Source of the DNA: Bacteroidales bacterium UBA1077
Lineage (GTDB): Bacteria; Bacteroidota; Bacteroidia; Bacteroidales; UBA932
Assembly: GCA_002314195.1 (NCBI GenBank)
Contig: DCCQ01000150.1
Coordinates: 1 to 13,847, forward strand
Direction of reading: 5' to 3'
Length of the DNA stretch: 13,847 nt
The translations under genes were made by a program, and so were the position numbers. This document shows positions 1 through 8,142 of the stretch, one piece after another (within the stretch, counting starts at the first letter, position 1; every line of letters begins with the position of its first letter). Under the pieces are notes generated by a model that was not told where the DNA came from, searched no databases, and was given only the letters and a program-made list of their open reading frames with translations.

Positions 1-758
1 TTCATTGTGAGATAGTGGCGGCGGAGTGGCTCGGGGAATTTCTCGATGGAGTAACGGAGCATGGTGCGAGGCATCGAGGTGGCATATTCATCAAGGAAGG
101 CCTCAAGGCGATGGCTGTCGCGCTTTCCGGCTTCGCGCAGCATCCAGCCCACAGCTTTGTGCATAAGGTCGTGCTTATGGCCCATCAACTTGACAGCCAA
201 TGCGTAAGTGTTATCGAACTCGCCGTTTCGGATGAGAGTCAGTGTGGAGACGATGGCGATTCTTTGCTCCCATAATGAGCGGCTGTCTGCCAAGGAATAT
301 AACAGTCCCCGCTCCTCCGGATGCTTGGCAAGGTACCCTCCGATGATGGTCGGGGCTGTCAGATCCACCAAGTCCCAGTTGTTGATTCCGGCGGTGTGCG
401 CCAGATAGAAGTCCACGATTTCTTTTGGAACGGATTTCCGGCATTGGAGCACAAGAATCAAAAGGGCGCAAAGCCGCACCTCATGCCACAGTGATCCAAG
501 AAGTTCCTCGATTTCTGCCAGGGAAGCGAATGTGTTCTTTTTCGCTACCTCCCTCACATCCGGAACGACCACACCAAGGAAACGGTCACCTTCACCGTAT
601 TCGCCGGCACCGCACTTGAAGAACCGAGGAAGCACCATCCGCTTTTCCTCGGAATGAAGCGCCTCCAATTCCGTAGTCACTCTTTCGGCAAACTTTCCCG
701 AATTTGAACTGAAGTCATTCGCGGCTATTGTTCCCATGTCACCGAGTGTCATCATCAT
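1..758 (-). CDS. alkD: DNA alkylation repair protein, AlkD family (3' end cut by window edge)
   Basis: This is a HEAT-like-repeat DNA glycosylase of the AlkD family, which removes N3- and N7-alkylated purines without flipping the base. The reading frame is open from ATG at 758 to the left edge (252 codons and two bases). Family members are about 220-250 residues, so only the last few residues are probably missing. The family signature is clear: NNWDLVD gives W128 and D132, and WEQRIAI gives R166, matching the Trp/Asp/Arg set (W109, D113, R148) of Bacillus cereus AlkD in spacing. The C-terminal GWMLREAGKRD and MPRTMLRYSIEK segments are also typical. Three ATG codons in a row (758, 755, 752) open the frame and another lies at 737; none has a Shine-Dalgarno sequence, so the exact start is uncertain. 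It lies 86 bases downstream of cyuA and probably has its own promoter or reads through from the operon. Confidence 0.93.
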   Translation of the reverse strand, partial: MMMTLGDMGTIAANDFSSNSGKFAERVTTELEALHSEEKRMVLPRFFKCGAGEYGEGDRFLGVVVPDVREVAKKNTFASLAEIEELLGSLWHEVRLCALLILVLQCRKSVPKEIVDFYLAHTAGINNWDLVDLTAPTIIGGYLAKHPEERGLLYSLADSRSLWEQRIAIVSTLTLIRNGEFDNTYALAVKLMGHKHDLMHKAVGWMLREAGKRDSHRLEAFLDEYATSMPRTMLRYSIEKFPEPLRRHYLTM

Positions 759-795
759 GTTGAAATATTTCTGAATATTGGTGCAAGATTTCAGT

Positions 796-828
796 GCGGC
801 GGGATTATGTTATACGTAGCCCCGCTGC
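796..828 (-). terminator. Stem-loop after cyuA, possible weak terminator
   Basis: Positions 796-803 (GCGGCGGG) can pair with 821-828 (CCCGCTGC) around a 17-base loop. On the plus strand the one non-Watson-Crick position is a G-U pair; on the minus strand, the transcribed one here, it is an A-C mismatch. It sits 17 bases after the cyuA stop and before alkD. There is no following U-tract, so termination is only inferred; it could instead be a stabilising 3' hairpin. Confidence 0.3.
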
Positions 829-844
829 TTTATTTAGACTTAAA

Positions 845-2143
845 CTACTCTTTGCAGAGCATTATCTGCTGGATGAGGTGATCGGTTGACTGCATCCCGA
901 GCGAGCCGATACGGCCGAGATTCCTGATGGTTTTCTCGATGTCCCTGTCGATGATCCCGTCGGTCTCCTTGATGCAGGTCCCTCTCAGGGCCAGGACACA
1001 TGACTGGACTGCGCAGGCCACTCCGGAGGCAACTTTCATGGCGCACCCGACCTTGGCACCGTCACAGACCATCCCGGTTATGTTGCCGATCATATTCTTT
1101 ATCGCCGAACAGACCTGCTCGTAGTTTCCTCCACGAAGGAACACGATTCCGCAGGCAGAACCGGTCGAGGCGATCACGCAGCCGCACAGGGCAGATAATT
1201 TTCCGAGATATCCTTTGATGTGGATCGCGACCAGATTGCTGAGAATCAGGGCTCTGGCCAGCCGCTCGTCATCGACATCGTATTTCAGCGCATAGGCTAT
1301 GACAGGCATGCTCACAGTGATGCCCTGGTTTCCGCTGCCGGAGTTGCTCATCGCCGGAAGCTTGCATCCAGCCATCCTCGCGTCCGAGGCGGCTGCTGTC
1401 ATCCCCATCGCGAAGCTGATGAAATCGTCTCCGAAGACCTCCTGCTGATTCTCACGGATGGCCTTGCCGACATTGAGACCGTAGTCGCCGTTCAAGCCTT
1501 CACGTGCGAGTGCGAGATTCAGGTCCCTGTCCGCCAGAATGAATTTGATGTCCTCGAATGCTGCGCTTTGGGCGAATGAATATATTTCCTTGACAGTCAG
1601 ATTGTAATCCAATGTACATTTGACTGGTGTTGTTTCCCCGTCACTGCCTTTCCTGAAGTCCGAGACGGTGGCGTCAAATCCTGTCTCCACAATCCTGTCG
1701 TGATCGTCCTCGATGACCGCCCAAGCCTTGTGCCCGGCAGAAGTCACCGCGACTTTGACGTATAGCATCTTAGGACTGGCCGCGACCTTGATTCGCACAT
1801 TGCCTTCGTCAACCAGTCCTTTGGCTGCTTCCACGTCCTTGTCTGTCAGATCTTTAAGGACTTCGAGGTCATACTCGCTCCTTCCGCAGACCGCTCCGAG
1901 CGCCGAGGCTATGTAGAGGCCGACCATTCCGGTTCCAGGGATTCCGACCCCCATGCCATTTTTAAGAATATTCCCGCTTACATCCACGTCAAGTTCATAT
2001 TCAGAGAGTGCGGGGACTTCTGTTTTCAGGATTTCCGTGGCTTTGGCGGCGGCCAGCGCGACAGCGATAGGTTCAGTGCAACCTAACGCCGGCTTGACTT
2101 CCTTGTGCAGGAGTTCGATGAATTCGGATTCTCTTGGAGTCAT
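845..2143 (-). CDS. cyuA: L-cysteine desulfidase, CyuA / UPF0597 (serine dehydratase alpha-like) family
   Basis: A predicted cytoplasmic iron-sulfur enzyme that splits L-cysteine to pyruvate, ammonia and sulfide, as shown for Methanocaldococcus jannaschii cysteine desulfidase and E. coli CyuA (YhaM). At 432 residues it is full length for the family (E. coli about 436). The N-terminus carries the conserved GCTEPIAVALAAAKA block with C22. The centre has the glycine-rich SNSGSGNQG motif near 267-274, and the C-terminal half is rich in cysteines (C320, C322, C360, C367) that are candidate cluster ligands along with C22. The start is ATG at 2143, six bases after the stop of the amidase-like gene, so it is probably the last gene of the six-gene operon. 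No cysteine transporter (cyuP) is adjacent, unlike in E. coli. Older annotation calls such proteins serine dehydratase alpha subunit; I prefer desulfidase because the beta domain is absent. Substrate is inferred from family. Confidence 0.9.
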   Translation of the reverse strand: MTPRESEFIELLHKEVKPALGCTEPIAVALAAAKATEILKTEVPALSEYELDVDVSGNILKNGMGVGIPGTGMVGLYIASALGAVCGRSEYDLEVLKDLTDKDVEAAKGLVDEGNVRIKVAASPKMLYVKVAVTSAGHKAWAVIEDDHDRIVETGFDATVSDFRKGSDGETTPVKCTLDYNLTVKEIYSFAQSAAFEDIKFILADRDLNLALAREGLNGDYGLNVGKAIRENQQEVFGDDFISFAMGMTAAASDARMAGCKLPAMSNSGSGNQGITVSMPVIAYALKYDVDDERLARALILSNLVAIHIKGYLGKLSALCGCVIASTGSACGIVFLRGGNYEQVCSAIKNMIGNITGMVCDGAKVGCAMKVASGVACAVQSCVLALRGTCIKETDGIIDRDIEKTIRNLGRIGSLGMQSTDHLIQQIMLCKE

Positions 2144-2149
2144 AACTGG

Positions 2150-5100
2150 TTATTTGTCAAGATATTTCATTATGTCCTTAATCAAGGTTTCCAGACAGGC
2201 CTCTTCCTTGATGACCTCAATCGGGAAGCCTATGCAGACAGTTCTGTAGCCTTCTCCCTCGAAACAGGTTCCGGCTGATATTTCAGTGTCGCTGTAGCGC
2301 AGGAAAGACTGGGCCTTGTCCGATGCCGGCACGATTCCATCAGGAGTCTCTACGCAGTAAATGAACGGGTTGCGATCTTTATGAAACTGAATTTCCGGTG
2401 TGCCGATGGTGATGGCCCCGTTATCCTTCGCTTTCACAGTGGCATTGCGGCTGGCGTAGTTGGTCATCCACCTGTAGCCGAGGGTTTTCTCCACGAATTC
2501 CTTGGTCGAAGCGGTGTAGACGCTGTCCTTGTGGACAGGGTAGATTCCGTCCCAGACATCGGTGCCGATGTTCGCTCCTGAGACGAGCACGTTCCCGCCA
2601 TCAGCGGTGTAGCGCTTGATAGCATGCTGCAGACCGGTAGGGAACACCTGAAATCTGTCCGCTACCTTGCCGGTGCCGACAACTGTGGTTATCTGCTTCC
2701 CGCAGATGAGATCCAGAGCCACATCGCTTTGTGCCAAAGTCCTGTCTGTCGAGAATGCCGCCACGCTTGACGAGTGGAACGCATATCCGGCCGCCATCAG
2801 AGCCTTGCCGTGAATCCCGCAATAGTCGAACGTGTTGCCGGCGAAGACTTTTCCGGCCTCGTCGGTCCATGTTGCCCCGAATCCAGGGTTGTCATCATCC
2901 AGCCAAGGCAGATTGCGGCGGAACTGGTACTGAGGACCTATGAAATTGATTTCCCTTACGTATGGCACACCAGCGTCAAGGTCTGCGTTGAATCCCGCAT
3001 ATTCCGGAGAGTCGAACCATGCCGGCGCGGAGACTCTGGTGAAGTTGTTGACAACCAAGACACTCTTGCCGTTGCCTGATTCAGGGATACCTACGCTGAG
3101 AGTCTCGGAAGGGAAACTCTTGCCGCCATCGTTGAATGCTGTTATGCGGTAGCTGTAGATGTGCCCCGGAGTGATGGAGACTTCAGTCGTGATTTCGTTT
3201 CCGGAGATTTTGACGCCATCCAGAACACGGCCGCTGTCAAACGCTCCATCATCAATTCTTGTCTGAAGAATATATCCGGTAGGGATTGCCGTAGCCTCAA
3301 GAGAATCAACAGTGGCTTTCCAGCTCAGTCTCACAGAACCGGAATCAGTGAATGAAGATGCGAAGGAATTGACCGGAAGCGGCTGGACGGCATATTCGCA
3401 CCCATAGCGTGCGCTAAGGTATTTCAGCATGCCCTTGTAGACAGCGCGGCTGACCGTGAAACGGAACGAAGGATCAAGCCCGAATTTCATGTCGGCGAAA
3501 TTCTGGTGGGAAAGAAGCTCAAGCAGCATCGCCGGAACAGTGGCCGTGCGCGATTCGCTGTAAGAACGGTCCCACAGACCTCTTCTGCTCCATTCCGGAT
3601 TGAACTTCCTGCGTATGTCGTTCACGATTTCTGTCTGCACAAAGTCCGCGTACATCCTCTGCTGAAGCCTGCCCTCCCCGTTGGCGAACTTGTCGCTCCC
3701 GTCGCACATCAAGGTGTAGATTGATAGTGTTCCTATGATCGAATCGTTCGGAGTGGTTCCAGCGTCGGTGTGGAACGCGAATGAAAGGTCTATCGGAATG
3801 TTCAGACCTTCAGCCTTTGGGTTGGTCCTTGACCCGCCTGACATCCATCCTACCCACGCTCCGCGGTCGCCGAAGTCGGATGTGTAGTCGTTGTCGTGTT
3901 TGCTCAGGATTGTGGAATCGACTCCGGCCCATTGCATCCAGTAGAGCGCCCCTTCCGTGAAAGACGGCATTCTGGAGGTGAGATATTCATTGGTAGGTTG
4001 ACTTTTAAGGCCTCTTGCTATCTTGCCCATGCCGCCGCCGAAACGCACCGCGTCCGCTGTTATCACGGCATTTCCCGGGACATCATAGCCTTTGGCCACA
4101 CTGTTGTCCAGGATGACGCACCCGTCAGTTCCTTTGTCAAATTCGAAAGTGCCGAGGTAAATCCACGTTCCTCCTCCCATCCTTTGGTTGACGATGAACT
4201 CACTGTCGCCTCCAAGATGCCGGACTGTGTAATGGGCGCACGGTGTGCTGTGCGGAAGAGTCTTGTAGGAAATGTAGACTGAATATTCCCCACGCTCGGG
4301 AATGTCAGGAGTCCAGCGCGCCTCTGCTGCCTTGTCCTTTCTATGCTCCGCACACTCGGCTTGACGGGCCGTTCCCATCCGGAATGGATTCTCCAACAAT
4401 GAATATGCAGCCTTGGCATCCGCGAACCCCACCCCGGCATCAGACCAAGTGCCTGCCTCTGAATATCTTCCCTCGATTCTTACACCTTCTCCCCGTCCTT
4501 CCTCGAATGCCGGGTCATTGTCCGCGATGACCTCATTGGTCTGCGGATCCCTCTCACGCGGAGTCATCACATAGGCTCCAGCGTTCTCCAACATCGGAAT
4601 AAGGAACGGGAGCACATAACTCTGTGTGTACATGTCCTCGACGGTCTGGAACATCGGCGCGCGCTGCCATTCCCACCGGTCTGTTTTCTCCTCGAAGTAC
4701 CGTCCGTGACTCTGCCATAGAGCGATGTTGCGCCCGGCCAGTCCTTTTATGAAGTCAGGTTCCCCGACAGGGGTCACAAACGGATGGACATTGCGGAAAT
4801 CTTTTGTCCTGAATTTGTTATCTATTGGCGAGCCATCGCTGTTTATCTGTGGCACAGCGTAGGATTCCAGCCTGTTTTTCCCTATGAACAGATTGCCGAC
4901 ATCGTACTTTGAACATGATTCCGGCATCAGGCCGACGAGCGTCTTTCTCAGCCACTCCACATCTTTTGCCCGCCAGGGGAAGTCCCCCATGCCCGGCGTG
5001 AAATAGAAGTCCATAGAGTAGCCCCTTCTGACCACTTTGTTGGCCTTGACGACCGCCGAAACACCTGTCCTTCCCACCATCAATGTCTGAAGAGAATCGA

Positions 5101-5191
5101 TCATGTTCTTGAAATCTTTGACAGTCTGGGCACAAATGCTTCCGGACAATGAGCAGATAACGGTGATTGTCGCTAATATTCTTTTGAACAT
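2150..5191 (-). CDS. Secreted amidase-like multidomain protein (amidase_3-type core, golvesin-like insert, FN3, glutaminase-like C-terminus)
   Basis: A 1013-residue exported protein with a signal peptide at about 1-21 (hydrophobic stretch ending CAQ). Residues about 150-600 resemble an N-acetylmuramoyl-L-alanine amidase fold: H162 (ALWQSHG), E185, H474 (FAFHTDAG) and E558 (LLELLSHQN) are plausible zinc ligands and catalytic glutamate. Between the first and second halves lies an insert at about 230-390 that ends in a golvesin C-terminal-like domain (YTVRHLGG to ITADAVRFGGG). An FN3-like domain follows at about 605-705. The rest (706-1013) resembles a class I glutamine amidotransferase or ThuA-like fold (DLICGKQ, GGNVLVSGANIGTD). 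Such Bacteroidota proteins are often labelled xanthan lyase or amidase. It overlaps the end of vanZ by 19 bases and is followed by cyuA after 6. Peptidoglycan is the likely target but this is inferred; activity and linkage could differ. Confidence 0.82.
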   Translation of the reverse strand: MFKRILATITVICSLSGSICAQTVKDFKNMIDSLQTLMVGRTGVSAVVKANKVVRRGYSMDFYFTPGMGDFPWRAKDVEWLRKTLVGLMPESCSKYDVGNLFIGKNRLESYAVPQINSDGSPIDNKFRTKDFRNVHPFVTPVGEPDFIKGLAGRNIALWQSHGRYFEEKTDRWEWQRAPMFQTVEDMYTQSYVLPFLIPMLENAGAYVMTPRERDPQTNEVIADNDPAFEEGRGEGVRIEGRYSEAGTWSDAGVGFADAKAAYSLLENPFRMGTARQAECAEHRKDKAAEARWTPDIPERGEYSVYISYKTLPHSTPCAHYTVRHLGGDSEFIVNQRMGGGTWIYLGTFEFDKGTDGCVILDNSVAKGYDVPGNAVITADAVRFGGGMGKIARGLKSQPTNEYLTSRMPSFTEGALYWMQWAGVDSTILSKHDNDYTSDFGDRGAWVGWMSGGSRTNPKAEGLNIPIDLSFAFHTDAGTTPNDSIIGTLSIYTLMCDGSDKFANGEGRLQQRMYADFVQTEIVNDIRRKFNPEWSRRGLWDRSYSESRTATVPAMLLELLSHQNFADMKFGLDPSFRFTVSRAVYKGMLKYLSARYGCEYAVQPLPVNSFASSFTDSGSVRLSWKATVDSLEATAIPTGYILQTRIDDGAFDSGRVLDGVKISGNEITTEVSITPGHIYSYRITAFNDGGKSFPSETLSVGIPESGNGKSVLVVNNFTRVSAPAWFDSPEYAGFNADLDAGVPYVREINFIGPQYQFRRNLPWLDDDNPGFGATWTDEAGKVFAGNTFDYCGIHGKALMAAGYAFHSSSVAAFSTDRTLAQSDVALDLICGKQITTVVGTGKVADRFQVFPTGLQHAIKRYTADGGNVLVSGANIGTDVWDGIYPVHKDSVYTASTKEFVEKTLGYRWMTNYASRNATVKAKDNGAITIGTPEIQFHKDRNPFIYCVETPDGIVPASDKAQSFLRYSDTEISAGTCFEGEGYRTVCIGFPIEVIKEEACLETLIKDIMKYLDK

Positions 5192-5592
5192 GCCTGTTTT
5201 CCGAGTTTATTGATGTACAAGTCTATTATCAGAATGATTACAGATGATATGGCAAGGGAAATGGTGTCCGCCGCAAAGTCTAGGACATCGCCGCTTCGGT
5301 AGTCGGTGAATGATTGGCCAATCTCAGTCCCGGCAGCGATCAGGCAACCGGCCAGAAAGACTATTCCGACGACGGAGGTTGACCGTTGCTGTTTTTTTCC
5401 GCGGAAAGCTAAATAGCAAAGGAAAGGAAATGGGAAAAACATCAGGAAGTGCACTATCTTGTCCATCGGGATATCAAGAAATGTGTCGGCACCGATTTCA
5501 GGAAGGTCACTGAAATGCCCGAAACAGCAATAGGTTACCGCCCCCAGATAGATCAAAAACAGCAGAAATCCCAGGATGTTTCTCTTTTTCAT
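5173..5592 (-). CDS. VanZ-family small membrane protein
   Basis: A 139-residue inner-membrane protein with four predicted transmembrane segments (about 5-26, 43-63, 73-89 and 104-127). The VanZ-type core is visible: DKIVHFLMFF in the second segment, then TEIGQ (E90, Q93), R99, D102 and D105 in the loop leading into the fourth helix. VanZ of enterococci gives low teicoplanin resistance, but most bacterial relatives have no known function and should not be read as resistance genes. The ATG at 5592 is 10 bases after the CBM9-like stop. The end runs 19 bases into the amidase-like gene, which implies coupled translation. The family call is firm by topology and loop motif; the role is unknown. Confidence 0.85.
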   Translation of the reverse strand: MKKRNILGFLLFLIYLGAVTYCCFGHFSDLPEIGADTFLDIPMDKIVHFLMFFPFPFLCYLAFRGKKQQRSTSVVGIVFLAGCLIAAGTEIGQSFTDYRSGDVLDFAADTISLAISSVIILIIDLYINKLGKQACSKEY

Positions 5593-5602
5593 GGTCTTGT
5601 CC

Positions 5603-6262
5603 CTATTTCAAAATCAGTTCTCCAAAGAATTCAGGCCTGTGAAAATCCGGTTTAGGAGTCTTGATCGGATTCCAACTCAAGAAGTGTGGATGTCCGGTGA
5701 GGTCTCCACATTTGTAAAAGTTGCCGCGAAGGCTGACCGGCAGGTTATCTCTGTCGATTCCTATCAACTCGAACGGAATCAGCATCGCCACAGTCCAGCT
5801 GAAGATCCTGTCATTGATGTTTACGGCCTTGCGCTCCAATGAACTGTGCCTGATGACACTTGCCAGAAGCTCCGGCTGGATGAGGGTCTTGTTGATCCGG
5901 CTTGTCCTTTTTGAAGCCAGCAGGGATCCGATGCAGGTCAATTCGAAATTGTAGTACGTCCCGTCGTACGGATCCGTGACAAAGAACTCGCAGCAGCTGT
6001 CTTCCCAGCTGTTTCCGTTGTCTTCCAGGGCCGTGGCGCGGAGATCAAGCCCGCGCACGTGGAACATCACCGCGAGGTGGGTTCTTGTACGGGCGATCGA
6101 TCCGTTGCAGTCAGGAATGTACGGAGCGTCCTTCGGCCAGTTGCATTCGCAGACTGCGAACTTTGACGCACCCTTTTCCATCGCAAGGTCAAGCTCTTGC
6201 ATATTCATAGTTTCCAGCCCTTCCAACAGAGGGACCCTTATTTGTCTGACAACGTTTTTCAT
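5603..6262 (-). CDS. CBM9-like carbohydrate-binding family protein, no signal peptide
   Basis: A 219-residue single-domain protein of the CBM9-like (DOMON-related) group common in Bacteroidota. Visible landmarks are the WEDSCCEFFVTD strand (about 86-97), the YYNFELTCIG strand that follows, the IFSWTVAMLIPFELIGI segment at about 153-169, and the closing PDFHRPEFFGEL motif (about 205-216) typical of the family. Family 9 modules usually bind sugar ends, often at the C-terminus of glycan hydrolases; here the domain stands alone. There is no signal peptide: the N-terminus (MKNVVRQIRVPLLEG) is not hydrophobic, so a cytoplasmic location is predicted, which is odd next to exported partners. It has the only good Shine-Dalgarno-like sequence in the operon. 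It lies 27 bases after the ABC gene and 10 before vanZ. Ligand unknown. Confidence 0.8.
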   Translation of the reverse strand: MKNVVRQIRVPLLEGLETMNMQELDLAMEKGASKFAVCECNWPKDAPYIPDCNGSIARTRTHLAVMFHVRGLDLRATALEDNGNSWEDSCCEFFVTDPYDGTYYNFELTCIGSLLASKRTSRINKTLIQPELLASVIRHSSLERKAVNINDRIFSWTVAMLIPFELIGIDRDNLPVSLRGNFYKCGDLTGHPHFLSWNPIKTPKPDFHRPEFFGELILK

Positions 6263-6272
6263 TTCCTTCCTT
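6263..6272 (-). promoter_or_regulatory. Shine-Dalgarno-like sequence for the CBM9-like gene
   Basis: The minus strand reads AAGGAAGGAA directly before ATG at 6262. Most other starts in the window lack purine-rich sites, as is usual in Bacteroidota, so this one stands out. The 3' end of the site is close to the ATG, so spacing is short and its use is not certain. A TGAATATATTCA palindrome (6272-6283) lies just upstream. Confidence 0.4.
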
Positions 6273-6289
6273 GAATATATTCATTCAGG

Positions 6290-8140
6290 CTATAGCGCCT
6301 GCATGTCGTTGAGTTTCTTGTAATAGCCGTTCAGTGCCAACAGCTCATCGTGTCTGCCGCGCTCCACAATGTGCCCCTCGTCCATGACGATGATTTCGTC
6401 GGCGTTGCGGATTGTCGAAAGCCTGTGGGCGATTGCGATCGTGGTCCTTGTGGACATCAGACGGTCCAGAGCCTCCTGCACGATCTTCTCGGATTCGGTG
6501 TCAAGAGAAGCAGTGGCCTCGTCCAGAATCAGGATAGGAGGGTTCTTCAGGATAGCCCTGGCTATACTGATTCTCTGGCGTTGTCCGCCGGAGAGTTTCA
6601 CTCCTCTGTCTCCGATGTTGAAATCGTAGCCGCCTTCCTTCTCCATGATGAAATCGTGGGCGTTGGCGATCTTCGCCGCCTCGATCACGCTTTCCATCGT
6701 GGCGTTCTCCACTCCAAATGCTATGTTGTTGAAAATAGTGTCGTTGAACAGGATGGATTCCTGGTTTACATTTCCGATGAGACTTCTCAGATCGGCTATC
6801 CTGACATCCTTGATGTTGATTCCGTCAATCGTGATGGCTCCTCCAGTCGGATCATAGAACCTCGGAATCAGATCCACAAGGGTGGACTTCCCGGCTCCAG
6901 AAGCGCCCACGATGGCGATTGTCTTGCCCTTTGGAATGTCCAGACTCACATCGTCAAGGATCATCCTGTGCCCGTCCGGATAGCGGAAATTCACGTGGTC
7001 GAATGACAATTTGTCATTGAATCCCTTCAAGGCTTTTGGTTCCTTTGGTTCCACGATGTCGTTCTCCGCGTCCAGAATCTTGTTGATTCTCTCCATGGAG
7101 GCCATGCCTTTAGGAATGGCGTACCCTGCCTTGGCGAAATCCTTGATAGGGTTGATGATGCTGTACAGTATCACCATATAATAAATGAATATAGGAGCGT
7201 CGATGGTCGATTTCCCTCCTAGTATCAGGGTGCCTCCGAACCAGAGCACGATCATGATCAGCACAGTTCCGAGGAACTCGCTCATCGGGTGGGCGAGGGA
7301 CTGGCGGATTGTAACCTTGTTGTTCTTCCTTCTCATGGCCTCGGTGACGTTGTCGAATCTGTCCGACATCTTTTTCTCCGCGATGAATGCCTTGATGATG
7401 CGAAGTCCTCCGAGAGTTTCCTCCACCTGAGCCATCACGTCGCTCCAAAGCTGCTGGACTTCAAGCGATTTCCTTTTCAGGTTCTTTCCCACGACTCCCA
7501 TCACCCACATCATCAGAGGTGCGAACAGTATCGTGAACGCGGTCATCTGCCAACTGATCACCAGCAGGGCGGCGAAATAGAAGAAAATCAAGATCGGGTT
7601 CTTGATGAGTATCTCGATGGATCCTGTGATTGAGTTCTCGACCTCCTGGACATCGCCGCTCATCCTGGCTATGATGTCACCTTTCTTCTCCTCGGAGAAA
7701 AATCCGAGTGGGAGGGCGAGGATCTTGTTGTAGATGTCCATTCTGATGTTCTTCACGACACCGGTTCTGATCGGCACCATCACTGCCGAAGAACCGAAGT
7801 AGCAGGCAGTTTTGAGGGCTGTCATCACGACAAGGAATATGCACAGCATCAACAGCACGGTGGAAGCTCCTACAGTGGAGATCTGTTGTTCAAGCTGCCA
7901 GTAAACATTGGCCATCGCCGCATCCCCAAGGTCCTTGAACGGCATCTGCCAAACCTCGTCCCACGGGGTGAATGAATATACCGTCTCGTTGATCTTGAAC
8001 AGGATGCGCAGGATCGGCACGATGATGGCGAACGAGAAGATGTTGAACACCGCCGACAGGATATTCAGAATTATCGAGCCGACGAGATATTTCTTGAACG
8101 GAGCGACGTAGCGCTTGATCATTGACCAGAATTCTTTCAT
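6290..8140 (-). CDS. ABC exporter, fused membrane and ATPase domains (MsbA-type half transporter)
   Basis: A 616-residue inner-membrane half-transporter expected to work as a homodimer. The membrane domain (about 15-345) has six helices, including about 19-45, 94-115, 181-198 and 200-217. The nucleotide-binding domain (about 375-612) has every key motif: Walker A GASGAGKST (412-420), Q-loop Q460, signature LSGGQRQR (516-523), Walker B ILILDEA (536-542) and H-loop H572. The family exports lipids such as lipid A core (MsbA), or drugs and peptides; substrate cannot be read from sequence. The protein is about 30 residues longer than E. coli MsbA (582), partly because of a periplasmic loop at about 50-90. 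The ATG at 8140 is two bases after the M28 stop. Its place among envelope genes suggests a lipid or envelope precursor cargo, which is inference. It should be ATPase-competent. Confidence 0.95.
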   Translation of the reverse strand: MKEFWSMIKRYVAPFKKYLVGSIILNILSAVFNIFSFAIIVPILRILFKINETVYSFTPWDEVWQMPFKDLGDAAMANVYWQLEQQISTVGASTVLLMLCIFLVVMTALKTACYFGSSAVMVPIRTGVVKNIRMDIYNKILALPLGFFSEEKKGDIIARMSGDVQEVENSITGSIEILIKNPILIFFYFAALLVISWQMTAFTILFAPLMMWVMGVVGKNLKRKSLEVQQLWSDVMAQVEETLGGLRIIKAFIAEKKMSDRFDNVTEAMRRKNNKVTIRQSLAHPMSEFLGTVLIMIVLWFGGTLILGGKSTIDAPIFIYYMVILYSIINPIKDFAKAGYAIPKGMASMERINKILDAENDIVEPKEPKALKGFNDKLSFDHVNFRYPDGHRMILDDVSLDIPKGKTIAIVGASGAGKSTLVDLIPRFYDPTGGAITIDGINIKDVRIADLRSLIGNVNQESILFNDTIFNNIAFGVENATMESVIEAAKIANAHDFIMEKEGGYDFNIGDRGVKLSGGQRQRISIARAILKNPPILILDEATASLDTESEKIVQEALDRLMSTRTTIAIAHRLSTIRNADEIIVMDEGHIVERGRHDELLALNGYYKKLNDMQAL

Positions 8141-8142
8141 TG

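Noticed and set aside
5173..5592. Glycopeptide resistance gene (vanZ)
   Set aside because: The family is broad and mostly unrelated to resistance; no vanHAX genes are nearby.
6350..7006. 218-codon plus-strand frame inside the ABC exporter gene
   Set aside because: It is antisense to the nucleotide-binding domain, whose motifs are all intact; no independent motif or start signal.
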